Notes: a model not told the origin generated them from the sequence alone. A DNA stretch of 64,000 nt from Solea solea (GCF_958295425.1 NC_081149.1:5547194-5611193); one strand, 5' to 3'; shown: positions 23,880-36,940, counted from the first letter of the stretch. A program made the numbers and translations.

Positions 23880-24955
23880 GAAAGTTAGTTTTTTTCTTGT
23901 GGTAGCCGTGTTTCCAGTGAGGACAAGTCTCTGGTCTTTAGTAAAGGACGGAAATTTTAACTATTCCTTTAAAAAAAAACAAAAAAATCACCTTTGTTGT
24001 ATTTCAAACTGCTTTTTGTTGTTGAATTTCGTGTGAAAAGAAACATTTGTGTGGATCCGAGGAATTTTTCCCATGATTTTATCGCCTCCGTCTGTCGTCG
24101 CGCAGCACAGACGAGGTGTTGTTCGGGGTGATTTGCGTGCACATGTCGACGTAACACTGCCGCCGCCCTCCGTCACTCGTGAGCCTCGTGGTCGTTCCAC
24201 AGCTCCACAGATCCTTTACTCGGGCACTGTAATGCTTTTAGCCACCAGCAATCCATTAACTTAATGATCTCGTTGGGTATGCACTGGCTTTATTGCTTTC
24301 TTTTACTCCCTCATCAACTTTCCTTTTCTTTCTTTTCTTCCTCTCTTTCTCTCTCTCTCAATGCAGATATTCTCAAGTCCAAACATTGCTGCTGATTAAA
24401 ATTCTCCTACAGGCCTCAGATATTTTCCCCTGATCAAAGCAAACGTCTCCTTAGTTAGTCCTGCCAAAAATATCAAACACCCGGTCATTCTTTTTTCTTT
24501 TTCTGTTAACGATGATTAAATTAGTTTTAATAACCTTCACCGGTTCATTAATAGCCCGGAGCTGTAGCTTTTGTGGCACCTTCATTACCAGCACAATAAC
24601 GTCTCCAGTGCAATTCCACTGTTTATTCAGTGAAAAACGACACATTTGAGACGATTGCACATGAAAGGACGTGCTTTTAATGATGAACGCACACCGCAGC
24701 GCTGATCAAGTGACGCACGCACGAAGCTTTTGTGCTTTTATGCGGCGATGAAAGCTGACAAATGTCAAAATCAACACCTTTTGATCTCCGCTGCTCTGGA
24801 TGAAAGTTTGGACTGGAGATGTTCTGAGGAAAATGTGACGGTAAACTGGCACAAAATGACAAAAGATTCTTTTAACAGCCTTTATCTTCTAAGTAGGAAC
24901 AACCACAGGTGTCTCTATCATTCAAAATGTGGGTAAGAAAAGAACAACGTTGACT
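23880..24955. other. Intergenic with candidate conserved element (24,190-24,660)
   Basis: 24,190-24,660 is non-repetitive, AT-rich and full of homeodomain-like TAAT/ATTA cores (for example GATTAAATTAGTTTTAATAA). That is a common look of developmental enhancers near noggin. Inference only. Confidence 0.35.
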
Positions 24956-24960
24956 CTCCC

Positions 24961-25200
24961 GCACCAAAGTCCATAGAGAAAATCAGCGATTTAAGCACCC
25001 AGCGACACAGGGGCTGTAGCTCAGCAGCTGCCTTATTTTAGTACATTTGCGTCACTTGCGTGAATCCGGACAAAGGATTTTACACGCCGAAATCAACAAG
25101 ATGAACCATTTAAACATGTCGACTGGGGCAGAAGTGGATTGACGACTCCTGTGCGTGGTGATGTAAAAATCCATGATTTTCTCAATGGGCTTTGGTGCAG
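24961..25200. mobile_element. Hairpin element family H, cleanest copy
   Basis: It begins GCACCAAAGTCCATAGAGAA and ends TTCTCAATGGGCTTTGGTGC, 240 bp end to end. It is the best copy for defining the element's limits. Confidence 0.7.
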
Positions 25201-25209
25201 GACGGGGGC

Positions 25210-26436
25210 GTAGTTTACAAAGTCCTATTCTTAACATGACATAGACATGTGACCACAATCACATGACCAGAATATGGTCGTGTCTCAAAGATGTAGTTTG
25301 ATTTCCAACAATAATGAACTTTTCTTGTTAACATTTAAACAAACTAAGGGTGGCAGTAATGTAAATAAACAATTTAATCCATATTTCATTTAGTTATTAG
25401 TTGAATGTTTTGTGTTTGTTTGAGTTTCAGAATAGTTGCGTCTTGTTTTGACCAAAAAAGGATAAAAATTCTGCTTTTTTTCGTATTTATTTCAAATCCA
25501 TACAGTGAATTTGTGTGTGTGTGTGTGTGTATGACCCAGTTTTACTGTTACAGTTTAATGAGCTTTTTGTGTCTGCGTGCATCTGTCAATATGATCAAAT
25601 ATATAAAGACGTTTCATTCACAGGCCAGATGTCCCACACGTCCAGCTGTGGCGGCGGTGGAGGTGGAGGACGAGGACGAGGACGAGGCCTCGGGGGGGAA
25701 AACGTGAGCTGAATGAAGGCAGGTGTTCACTCCCAGTGGAACAGGGAGCTGCTGTTTCTCATGTTCACACGACTCAGAAATGAACCTGTCGCCAGGTTAA
25801 AGCCTCGTGTGTGTGTGTGTGTGTTTTCTTTTAATTTTCCACATTTATTCTCATAGTGGGGTTTTCATGCTTGTACGTACTTGTAAGCCAGAGAGCGCTT
25901 TTAGCTTTTTAGACGAGAGTTACGACAGTTGAAGGCTGAAAAACATGTGACTCATGAGGCTTTTAAAACACTTTTCCAAGCGGCTGAGATTTACCGACAA
26001 TGTAACGACTGTGCGGCAATCTGACGCCGCGGTTATCCTGCTAATAATCACGATGTTTGTGAAAATCTCACTTTGAAATGAATCAACAGAAATGGACGAA
26101 AACCTTTGGTCTGTAAGTCTCCTGGTTTCCTCCTGAAGCCACTCAGGAACTAAGACTATATTGATTAACTACCAGAGTTATAATAGTTTTGGTTTTTTCA
26201 TTAGTTTTTAAAACTTTTAAACGCAACTGCCAATTTATTTATTTATGTAACGTTTGTTCCGTATTTTCAATTCCATCACGAGCGCTCGTGTCGTCCGTGG
26301 ACAGTTTTGTCCTCAAAGACAGACGCGTCCCGTCAAAACGTTCCATTTGTTTGGTAAAAAGGATGACGTTTGGAACGCGGCCCAGCTCATTGTGCTCTCC
26401 CACACATCAGATAATTGGGCTGCTTTTGAAATATTC

Positions 26437-26471
<35 letters not shown>

Positions 26472-27020
26472 GGTTGATGTTGATTTTGCTGTAAATTTGG
26501 CTAAGCCGGGGGGGGGTTTGATGACTTGTGGGTGGTGATCCTGCTGTTTGATGTCCAGAGCTCGTTAATCCAAACCTCATACGGTATGCGAGGTCAGGCC
26601 CTTCTTTGATGTTGCTTCTGCCAAGTCTGCAGAGAGAGTCGAGAGGAGGGCACCACGCGTTTACCCAAGATCAGGAACCTTAGCAACCCCTCACACCTTC
26701 TTGGCTTTTGTCCATCGACTACTGTGAGGATGAGGTCTGGTGTGGTCTGAATCCAATAATTTCCCAAACACGCACAGCGTAATTGGAGGAATGTGTGTGT
26801 GTGTGTGTGTGTGAACTTTCATGTTTTCCTCTTGGAGTCAACAATACAACGAGCAAGCGCCCACGACGTCGTAGAATATATCAACCTAATGTCACTCAAG
26901 CATTTACCCCTTTTAAATCTGGGGTTATCGTTGAATGAAAAACATGTTTCTAGCGACAAAAGTCTGGAGGACATGTCTGACACTTTTATATCATCGCTAG
27001 GCAGTGTTTTCTGGCTGGAA
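25210..27020. other. Intergenic with microsatellites
   Basis: GT runs at 25,513-25,531, 25,807-25,825 and 26,791-26,812; GAGGACGAG repeats at about 25,664-25,690; CTG repeats at 26,440-26,470. No gene is seen. Confidence 0.6.
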
Positions 27021-27029
27021 ATTAAACTC

Positions 27030-27224
27030 TATATTTATATTTACATCGCAGCACGCAGGAGCTTTTTAATCCACTGCTGCTGCAATCGCTAAATTCCAAT
27101 CTGTTATTTTGTCACGTCGGAATTAAAATCCATCATTCAGGTTTACAGAAGGAGCAGCAGACCACGAGCTCCTGTGTCCTTGTGAGCTTAAATCGTTGAT
27201 TTTCTCTAAGGACTTTGGTGCAGG
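27030..27224. mobile_element. Hairpin element family H, left arm decayed
   Basis: The right arm (GATTTTCTCTAAGGACTTTG) and the inner GGAGCAGCAG...CTCCTGTGTC motifs are clear. The left arm is degraded. Confidence 0.5.
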
Positions 27225-27409
27225 AGAGCGAGCAGCGTTTTTAAACTTCAGTTTCCAGTTATGCGACGCTGTCACACTGTGAGATAACAGCCGCAGATGT
27301 GATCCTCTGATATTATAGACATTTTTATCAGTGTGTATTTTCTCTCAATCCAAGCAACAACAAAAGAGTGAGTTAAATCCCCTAGGTGTCAGGAGGGGAG
27401 GAGCACGGA

Positions 27410-27610
27410 ATCATGGGAATTTAAGATCTAACGAAAAGTTAGTGGGCAAGTTGTCTTTCAACTGGAAGGTTGTGGGTTCAATTCCTGGCTCTGCTCGTCC
27501 ACATGTGTCTTTGAGGAAAGACACTTAAATGTTGCAGCGTGTGAATGAGTGAAAAGTGAAGTGTAAAGCAGCTCATCAAGACGAGAAAAGCTCTATATTA
27601 ATACAGACCA
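27410..27610 (+). repeat. SINE-like tRNA-derived repeat
   Basis: TTGTGGGTTCAATTCCTGGC is a B-box-like motif. It is followed by TGTCTTTGAGGAAAGACACT and AAAAGCTCTATATTAATACA, the usual body and tail of a fish SINE. Confidence 0.65.
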
Positions 27611-27719
27611 TAATACCAACTCTTCTTCTTCTGATTTTATTTGGTAGTAACGAGTAACAGAGCGAGTTGGAGGAAATGTAGTGGAGCAAAAGTACAAGTT
27701 GCTTGAAATATAAATAAAA

Positions 27720-28012
27720 GTAAAGTACTACGTTATTCTACTTTGTATTATTTTACTTTCTTCTACTTTATTTTTACTTGATTTAATTGTTTTTACTTTA
27801 TTCTACTTTATTTGACTGTATTCTACTTTATTTTACTTTATTCTACTTTATTTTTACTTGATTTAATTGTTTTTACTTTATTCTACTTCATTTTATTTGA
27901 CTTTATTCTACTTTATTTATTTGACTTTATTCTACTTTATTTCATTTGACTTTATTCTACTTTATTCTACTTTATGTAATTTATTTTACTTTATTCTACT
28001 TTGTACTGTTTC
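27720..28012. repeat. TTTATTCTAC/TTTATTTTAC tandem array
   Basis: About 290 bp of imperfect decamers. It is a pyrimidine-rich, likely unstable minisatellite. Confidence 0.85.
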
Positions 28013-28014
28013 GT

Positions 28015-29160
28015 TCAGTTTTAATTTTTCCATCCAACGCAACGTTACGTGACCCGGCGAGTTAAGAAAAGTTAGAAGGATTTTCACAGATTGGAAACTC
28101 TGTAACATTTTCACAAAACATTGTTGAAACACATGCAAGACATATTTGAATCATACAAGCTACAAAATCATTTTCGTCAAAAAGAGAAACTGGAGCTGAT
28201 CTGTATACGTGCAGTCATCAGTGAGACTGGAGCTCAGGGGCCGTCTACAAAGTGTTTTTTTAAATAGATATTTAATAGATATTCAAAAATATTCAATAAC
28301 TTCACCATAACACAGTGGAGTGTCGTCAAACTTTCTGTAAAGCATAAAAACGTCTGTTTTTGTTGATTTGCAGATACTTTTATGATCGTTGTCCCATGTG
28401 AATCTCAAGATCAAACCTGGACTAAACGGGAAACGCTCGTTATACGTGTTTTTTTCATTTTTCATTTAATTTTGAAAAACAATTATTTCCTTTTAAATGA
28501 TTCTAACATTGTCACTGCTCTATTTGCATGATATATTTCTTCCTCAGACCATGACTTCGGATTGGACCTTTAAGCCTCTAATGGTCAGTTTTAATTATAC
28601 TGAATTCCACTGATTTGCTCTTAATAATAAATCTTTATCCCAGAAAAAAAAAAAAAACATTGCCTCAGGTCCTGAAAACTTTAAAAAGTTTGTTTTGGCG
28701 TCAGGTTTATTTAAGTCAAGACAATGTTGATTAATTGTTATTTTTCTGTTAGAATTCCAATAGATAGCTGTCATTGATATACAAAAAAAACCTGTAAACG
28801 ATATCCTGTAATCTTTATTTTTTCTTCCCTTTTGAAGAACGAATGATTCACAGATTGAAATGTCTCACATTCCCTGTGATTCCTTCAGGGCACTGAACCC
28901 ACCACCCCCCGCAAAAAACCCCCCAAAAAAACCAACCACAGATAAATAAATCATTTATTTGTTCATTTGCCAGTGACCCTGCGTTCATTTCACACGAGTC
29001 TTCGCTCCGAGATCCCTGGAAACGCAGAAGGAATGAGTTTGAAAACTGTTTGTTATGTAAAATAAAGCAACAACAGCCCCCACCACCACCACTTTGCACC
29101 CAGTGCAGGAATTCAATGCAATTAACTCTTGAGCGTTGCATGTAAATATGAAGGTTTGGG
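28015..29160. other. Intergenic, AT-rich
   Basis: No gene or clear element. Poly-A runs lie at about 28,644 and 28,922. Confidence 0.5.
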
Positions 29161-30600
29161 GCTCCTCACTCTCTCTCTCTCACACACACACACACAGACA
29201 CACACACACAGGGATCCTGTCTCTTTGTTGTCCCGGGGCTTTGGCCGGACGCCACCGCTGCCTCAGTTGGCGGCACTTAGCTATAATTTTCTCACAATGG
29301 CTGGCGTGTGAGCCGTCCATCATTCCTCTCCTCGTGTCTCCCCGTCTCTTCCCTAGCCTCTCCCACCCCTCCTCCCCTCCTCCGTCCTCCCCCACTATCA
29401 ATACCAAGTTCTCGCTCCAGAGTTTTTCCCCTCCTATCAACCCTGTCATCTCAAAACCAAACTGCTGCAGGATATTTATTAATTCACACACCTCACACTT
29501 TACTGTCTGTGTTTTGATCACGTCAAAGTGATCGCATATTTTTTTTTTAGCAGGGATGATTTCGGGGGGGCACATTGGGGGAGATGCTCAGATGAATTAA
29601 AAATAGTTTCCAGACCCCCACCTCTTAAGTCTTTTTGTGAAACCATGTTTCTACAGGAGCCTGGATGGACAAACCAGGCCAGAGCAACAAACTCATTCAT
29701 ACTTTCACGTAAACACGCCAATTGAAAACTTGAAAAATGTGTATTCAGATGTTTAAGTTTCATCAGGTTTTTTGGGACTTTGTTCACTAACTTTACTTTT
29801 CAGACACGATTTTCCGTCAAAATGTCGACACATTTGTCGAGTTTAAGTCTACGACAGTCGCAAATGACCTAAGCGCACGTGGGGACACGATCACATGACG
29901 CTCTTGCGACTTGTGCGATGGAGGACGAGGGCTCAAGCCGAGGTTTAATTGTCCAGATTTATGTCCCGATCTGATCTGGCCCTTCCGACAATCGTGGACA
30001 CCTGTTCCGATTTTGAACAGATTATCTGGTCAAATTATCCTGTAGTGTGAGGGGATTAACGGGACGCGATTTTTAGCAGACAGATCGGAGTCCTTTCCCG
30101 ATTTTACAACTTGAACAGCGTGAGCCGTGAGCAGAACCCCCGATGTCAAGCAAGATGATTCTAAAACATCGCACACACAACAGCGATTAACTGCCGCCGA
30201 CAGTCTGTTTATATTCTGAAAACAGGTTAAATCACGCGTGTTTCTGTGAGATCCCAAATCCCTGAAATCGACTTGATTAAAAGCCTAAAAAAGTGTGCGT
30301 TTGTCGTCTCCTAGATTTTAAAATCAGGTCAGATTTGAAAAATCCTCTCGTGTGGCACAGGTGTGAGGATTAAGGATCTGTGAATTTCAAAATAAAACTA
30401 CTTTAACTTCCGTTTTGGCCTAGGAACTCTGTTCAGGTCTGCAGACAAACGCACTCTGCAAGTATCAAACCGTGTAAATGCAGATTTCACACACGCATCA
30501 CTTTTGAAAGACTGGACATAAGCAGTTAGTCATAAAAAGATGGACCTGCACGTACTAGACCTTTAAATAAAAACCTCAGAACTCCGATTCTGCCTCCAGA
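29160..30600. other. Intergenic; CT/CA microsatellite then unique DNA
   Basis: CTCTCT/CACACA at 29,170-29,212. The long open frames over 29,136-29,575 on both strands follow from C/T-rich composition. No gene is seen. Confidence 0.5.
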
Positions 30601-31060
30601 AGCAGGAGGAGGTAACTTTAATGAATATAAACTCCACGAGCCTTCAGGTTTGTTTCTCTTTCTTATTTTGAAATGTTGCTAATGCCTGGTGACGTCAGAG
30701 CAGCTCAAACAGAAGTGAAGTGTGAAATGTTATCGGGAGCAAACGCCCTCTGGCTCCTGAAGACACAGAGACAAAAATCAACTCCACGTCTCCACCGCGG
30801 TGAGGGAGCTCCGTCATTAACACGCCTGTGGCTCACACTGATGTACAGTAATTGAGTTCAGTCGAGGTGCTGCACAAACACGCCGCGTAAATATTTCCAA
30901 GACGAGCCCCTACTTCAGGCGCAGCTCCCACCGCGACACTTATTAATTTTTATGTGTTAGTGATAAATTTTCCCCCCCCTGATCTTATCTGACGCTTGCT
31001 CGACACGGATTTTGGTTTTTGGGAACACGTCTGCAGTTATTGTTTGTCACGAAACGTCTC
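30600..31060. other. Candidate conserved non-coding region
   Basis: Non-repetitive, mixed composition (for example CGTCATTAACACGCCTGTGG, GCCGCGTAAATATTTCC). No coding signal. Conservation cannot be tested here. Confidence 0.25.
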
Positions 31061-31289
31061 CAGTGGAACAACGCCTCCCAACACCACAAGTTGTTGTGTT
31101 TTTTTTTTAACATTTAAAGTTGTAGGCGCAATAGATCGTACAAGATGCAACGCTGAAGGCAATTAGTGAAGGTGTAGCAGACATTTCTTCTTCTTCACGG
31201 GAGAGAGTTGAACACAAATGGGATAATAATAGTACATTTAACATATAAAGATCCTTTTGAGGGTGCTTAAAGATGCACTAAAAGATGAG

Positions 31290-31940
31290 ATTTTTTGCAT
31301 TTTAACAACTAAAAAGCGCACATGGTGTATTACTGCAGCAGTGACACCTACAGGCCTGGCATATGTACTACAGCATTTAGAGTCGTTTTGGGAGGGTTTC
31401 TTGTGGATAAAGAATGGAAATCTTTTTTTTTTTTAAACGCACAGAATAAGATCATTGGATTCAAAAATGGCTGAAGTCTTTCAGTTGTAGTGAAGCGTCA
31501 AAATGTGCGATTTTCCAGCTCCGTACTGCGGTACATTTAAACGTACATGGCGGTATTTTTCAGAATTTAAACACGGCAGATACTCGATCACCAGATAACG
31601 AGTTTAGGAGAATCTGCAAAAGTTTTTTCAGCCACACAGAACGACTGTCTTACAGTGACAAAATCTCAAAGTGCTTATTTTACGTATTACGTAACTTTGG
31701 GAACACGATGACGTTGATGTCTTGTTCCTAAATTTGCGGTCACTCATCTTCATTGTTGTTGTTTTGTTTGTTCGCGGGAGCTTTTCTCCATCGTTGGTGT
31801 GTTCCCGTGGCGGCGTTACAGCACCACGTACAGGCCTGGCATATGTACTGCAGCTCTTAGAGTCATGTTTTGGGGGAGGGGTTTCATGTGTATGAAGATC
31901 GTCACATTGCTTGAACCAATCAAGGCCAGTTCCCCTCGAA
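31290..31940. repeat. Dispersed family P copies 2 and 3
   Basis: CCTACAGGCCTGGCATATGT at 31,348 and GTACAGGCCTGGCATATGTA at 31,829, each followed by GCA.TTAGAGTC.TTTTGGG, bracket about 480 bp of other repeat-like sequence. Confidence 0.55.
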
Positions 31941-31984
31941 GTTCAGTTTACGTCGTGGTGATTACATTCCACACAGTGTCACAC

Positions 31985-32240
31985 TGGACTACAACTGTTG
32001 ACTCACAGCAAGAAGGTTGCTGGTTCAAGTCCCGTTCGAAGCCTATCTATGTCCCAACATGCAGATGTTTTAACAGAACACTCCAAATTGCCCACATGAT
32101 TGTTTGCATCTTTATGTTATTAGACTGGTGATCTGTCCAGGCTGTGACTTTTGCTTTATCTCAACTGGGATTGGAACCAGCAGCTCCGCGACCCTCATGT
32201 GCCAGGACAAAGCTGTAGGCGATAAATAAATGAAATATTT
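31985..32240 (+). repeat. tRNA-derived SINE plus fish retroposon tail
   Basis: GGTTGCTGGTTCAAGTCCCG is a B-box motif. GACTGGTGATCTGTCCAGGC, CAACTGGGATTGGAACCAGC and GCGATAAATAAATGAAAT are the common tail. Confidence 0.65.
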
Positions 32241-32244
32241 TTGG

Positions 32245-33415
32245 AGATGTAAAGGAATTTCTCAGGAATGAAACACCATTCTTCAGAAATGGAACATATT
32301 TATAAATGTGATGCATCTGTGTGGTGTTAAACGATGGCCCCCGACATTTATTTTTCTGTCCTCACAAACCCTCGTCTGGGTTCTGTGAGATAATCAATCT
32401 GCTCCTGAAGAATACAACGGCGGCAGTAAGAGCGAGAGCATACAGCAGAGAAACAAGTGAAGCAGGCGCTGGTGGCAGTGGAGCGGAGGTTGAGGACTGA
32501 AGATTTATCATCCTGCCCCAGAGTGGAAAGTTGCGCTCGTAGTCTGGGGAGAGAGTGGGTTTCCACTTCACTTTAATTTGGTGTGAAGTGTTTAAAACAC
32601 ACGAGTGTGGTTTTGGGGGAGATAAACGGAAAAATTTCTCAGGCCCTTTTTTTTTTTTTTTTTTTCTCCCCCCGCCCTCCGGTGGAGTCTGACACCTCGG
32701 CGTGTTGTGATCCATAATTCACTCCCTCAGTAGTATTTGTTGACAGGTTTTAGTGGTGATTTGCTGCGTGTGGACTCAGTATTTGAAGCGTGTCTTGTTG
32801 TTTTTGGGAATCTCACTGAACATAAATGTCCATGTTTATTAAGCAGCCAGTGAAAGATTCTTCTTTTTCTTCCTTTCCCTCCTGACACGACGACTCAGAG
32901 GCGTCACACTTAATGGGATATTAACGACAGCTGCTGTTTTTTCCCCCCCGAGCAGCAGGGCGATGTCTGCCATCTAGTGGCAAACATCTGTGCAGATGTT
33001 GTGCACAGCTGCACTGGTCTGTCCTGTCCTGTCGTGTCGTGTCGTGTCGTGTTGTACAGTGATTCACTCACATCGTCATTCCTGTGGTGTGTGACACAGT
33101 GGACGCCGCTGTGGTTTGTGATGAAACGGCACAAGTGTTTGTCAGGACTAATATTAGCTGCACTGGGTATGAGCTCAGCTTTTCTCTGGTATTTTTAGAC
33201 CCAAAGCGAAACTCTGTTTGAACTCGGTGAACACTCGAGAGCTCAAGATATTACGTCCAAAATCTGTGATTTGTTGAGCGACTTCAACCTTTTTTTATTT
33301 CACAAATTAAAAAAAGAACAAGGATGGGATTTTCACTTGCAAATGTATAATAAAAACAAATGTGATGTTTGTATTTTACTTTCCATCAGTGATAGTACCT
33401 GGTACATAGAGGTTC
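32245..33415. other. Intergenic with poly-T and GTCGT pentamers
   Basis: Poly-T at 32,647-32,666; CCTGT/GTCGT pentamers at 33,019-33,050. No gene is seen. Confidence 0.5.
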
Positions 33416-33740
33416 CAAGCCAGGGAGTCTGGTGTATTTGCTGAAAGCCGGCGATCATGAGCCCAATCACAACTCGTTCAGCAGTATTTCAGTGTCAGGA
33501 AGTACTGAATGATCCTGTGAACAAATCCTTTTTAAATCGACTGATTCTAATGATTCAGTTACACCCAAAACTACTGCTTTACAAGTCACGAGTTTGTGTG
33601 GTGTAGAAAATCACGCCAGTCTATGACTCCACCCACGTTGAGGAGGAACTATGAAGTCATGGAAAACGACATGACTGATACGAGTCGAGTAGCGCTAGAA
33701 CTGTATCATGGAAAAGCTCCATTAGTATCTTTAGCATCTT
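33415..33740 (-). repeat. Dispersed family Z copy, antisense
   Basis: GTCTGGTGTATTTGCTGAAA, GTTGAGGAGGAACTATGAAG and AACTGTATCATGGAAAAGCT correspond in reverse to 58,130-58,690 and 59,930-60,350. Confidence 0.6.
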
Positions 33741-33744
33741 AACT

Positions 33745-34560
33745 GGTGACAAGTATCTACCAAAATCTTGGTCTTGGCAAACAAGGAGGCTTTGATGGCT
33801 TGAGTATTGAGGTCTTTAGGGAATTGGGGGTTGGGGGGGGGGGATCTCAGTGTATGAAGGCCAAAGGCACAAACTGCTGCTGCGGAGTGTGCGAGGACAT
33901 CGAGCCCTGTATGAGAAACCCATCATGCTAGCTCAGGAGTTCAGAGTTCTCTGGGCCCAAAGTCCTCTGAGATATGGACCGAGTCTCGGACGAGTCCAAG
34001 TTTCATCTCGTTTTTCTGGGTAAAAAAAAAATGGACGTTGGACATTCTTCAAAGGAAAGATGAAAAAGGTCATTGTGGCTGTTATTAATGACAGGTTTAT
34101 GGAGGAGCATCAGTGTCTACAGGATGTGAAGGTGCCGCTGATGCACAAGCTTATATCGGAGACGTATGGTCCCATCAAGACGACGTCTTTTCGCGAGGAA
34201 CGCCGTGTTCGAGAATCAGACACTGACCGTTGAGTCAAGTCTTCCTGAATCAGAACTAAATGTTCCTCTGTCATAAACACTGACCTCGTCAGGACCGGTC
34301 GTCTTCATGGAGACCAAAACCTGGTTCTGATGAGACAGAACCCTGATTTCTGAGGAACTGGTTATGTTTAGGGCTAAAATTTGAATTGTGGTGATGGTTA
34401 AATTTGGGGATAATGAACAGAAGTCCTCAGGAGAACCGCTAAACCTGCTGAGCTTCACATTCAGTGTCTGTTTCGTGACATAAACGCGTAAAACCTGAAG
34501 AGCTGCTGCGAACTGTCTACGGAGGAAAAAAACTGTGATTACTCTGAATTTACACGAGCC
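33745..34560. other. Intergenic, decayed repeat material
   Basis: A poly-G tract lies at 33,832-33,842. 34,220-34,440 resembles family C. A short segment (34,090-34,190) reads like a decayed frame but cannot be assigned. Confidence 0.35.
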
Positions 34561-35115
34561 ACTTTGTCGCGACTCTTCAGCCCGTCCATCTGTCTCTGGT
34601 TCCTGCTGCCAAGAGCCGGATTAGTTTCACTGACGGTGCGAGACAGAGTCCGAATAAATGAATTAAAGCCGACTGGAGGGACAGAAATAGACTGTCAGAC
34701 TGTGGCGCTCATGCTGAAAACCTGGAAGAAGCAAAGGGAGACTCTCTCTCTCTCTGTGTTGTTATCTCTGAAGAGCTTTGAGGAGCCAGAAGACTCTCGC
34801 TCTCGCAGCAGCAGCAGCAGCAGCAGTGGCGTCACAGAGAGAGAGTGTGTGTTTTGTACGAGCCAGGCGGTCGTAAAAACTCAGGCAGACCGTTGTTGGT
34901 CCTGTAAACGTAATCTGCAAAGCGTTAATTACAACCTGGCGCCTCTGTGAAGCTGTGTGTGCTGGAAGTCAGCGAAGTCGTCAAGCGGCGGCGTCCGTCC
35001 CTGATCTCCTTCCTGAACAACAACAGCGGCTCGAGCCATGGCGACAGCCCTGGAAACGAGATTTTCTCCCTGTTGGGGATCCTGTTTGAATTGGCTGCTT
35101 TAAACAAATTAAAGA
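34560..35115. other. Non-repetitive intergenic DNA, coding-like but unassigned
   Basis: Open frames 34,564-34,950 (+) and 34,947-35,402 (+) lack domains; AGC repeats sit at about 34,805-34,827. It could be conserved regulatory DNA. No gene is claimed. Confidence 0.3.
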
Positions 35116-35117
35116 GC

Positions 35118-35253
35118 CTGTGTGTGTGTGTGTGTGTGTGTGAGACCCCCTCTCTCCTCAGGAGGGGGCACAGCCAGAGATCCTGTGTTGTTTACTGTCA
35201 TTCATGTGAAGGGGCCAAGGGGTTTTGTGTGTGTGTGTGTGTGTGTGTGTTTG

Positions 35254-35306
<53 letters not shown>

Positions 35307-35320
35307 CACACACACACACG
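35118..35320. repeat. (GT)n and (CA)n facing each other
   Basis: A GT run at 35,118-35,142, a second at 35,226-35,250, then CA repeats at 35,256-35,319. The second GT and the CA tract are complementary and only a few bases apart. Confidence 0.9.
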
Positions 35321-35324
35321 ACAC

Positions 35325-36076
35325 TCAATGAAAACGCTCTTTAAGCTTTGTTACGGCCCACACAGCAGCAGCGAGGAGCCGGAGCTGCAGCCGATTAATT
35401 GATTTAGTCGATTTGAGCAGAGAAACAATTCACACAGTCCTTTTCTTTCAGGTATCAAGACATAAATGAATAGAAATGGCAACAAAAGTACAGTTTTTTT
35501 AAAAGCCACAAAATGTAAAAAAACAAACAAACCAAAAAAACACAGCAGAATTAAGTTGTTTTTATTCATGAGTGAACAGAACATCACGTCTCACTTGTGG
35601 CTTCCTCACGTTCAAACATCTCCTCTGAGAACTTCAGCAACTTCAGCCGCAAGTGAAACTTGGTTTTTCACTCTCGAATTAAACAGAATGTGGTGGTTTA
35701 ATATATTTTAAGCGACAAAGATAAAGTCGCACACTGCCAAAGAGAAATAAACCTTCTATGAAGAAAAGAATGGAAAGGGAAAAGCAAAAAAAATACTTAT
35801 TTACGCGCCACCAAATCGCATCAAAATGCAGTCGGGCTGCTTAATTGTGAGAATTGTGATGAACAGAAAGATAACTGCAGATATGTTTGTACTTGTATGG
35901 GGGGTTTAAACAGATTTTAGTCACTTGTCAAGAGAGAATTAGTCTTATTTTTCTTTTAAAGACACCAGTGGCTCCATCATTCATCTCCCTCCTTTCATTT
36001 TCTGATATTTCTTTATGTAATCATTTATGCAATATCGTTGCGAAGCATATATGTGTGTATATATATATATGTGTGT

Positions 36077-36116
<40 letters not shown>

Positions 36117-36840
36117 AGTATGTGTAACTGGAAACTGAAAAAATGAAGAATGGATTATTTTTGCCGATGACAAAACACGTGTGTGAAATGCAGTGATTTA
36201 AAATGTCAGTGTTTTTCCAAAATATTTACAGTGTAAGCAACACTTGAAGAAGCAAAAAAAGGAACAAAATAAATGATATTTCTAGTTTTACTGAGTTGAA
36301 TTGTTTCATACATGCAACAATTTGGACATTCTATTTCACAATTATACCAATTATTGTTTGCTGCTTATTATAAATCATCATAGTTTACACATTTTTTTAT
36401 GCTGAAAAACTTGAAAAATGCTTCTTTTCATCCAAGAGCTTAACAGTTTCGTATTTGGATAACCAGTTTAATGTGAATAATATTTAGTTTATATGGCGTT
36501 TTTCTTACTGAAACACATACATTTACTACAAAATGCAGATCGGAGATGAGATATTCAGTAATTTTTGTTGATAAAATGTCATTTTTAAACTGTTCCATCG
36601 AATCTGATCAAGGAGGAAAAGGAAAAATCCGCTAAGAATTAAAGATTTGTCGTCATATACAGTGGTATTACCCATTTAAAAAAACAACAACCCATGTCCT
36701 CATGAGTGAGGCCTGTAATATAGGTTTATTTAATTATTATTAATATTAGCTCTATTTTTCGTAGTTTAGTCATGGTAATGTACATAATAATTAAAGAATG
36801 TTGTCATATTAGTCAGAAAAACAAAGCTTAAACATCAGAT
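35325..36840. other. AT-rich intergenic DNA with (TA)n
   Basis: A TA/TG array at 36,046-36,115. No gene is seen. Confidence 0.6.
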
Positions 36841-36940
36841 ATTGGCTCTATTTTATGCCACCGAGTACCAGACAGTGTTTTAATGGTTTATCAGAGAACT
36901 CGTCCACCTCAGACTCTATTCAGAAACACCTCTATCTGTC

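Noticed and set aside
29136..29575. Overlapping 131-codon frames on both strands
   Set aside because: They arise from C/T-rich and CA-repeat composition. Neither has a domain.
34947..35402. 151-codon open frame with Val/Cys and His/Thr runs
   Set aside because: The runs are translations of the GT and CA microsatellites.
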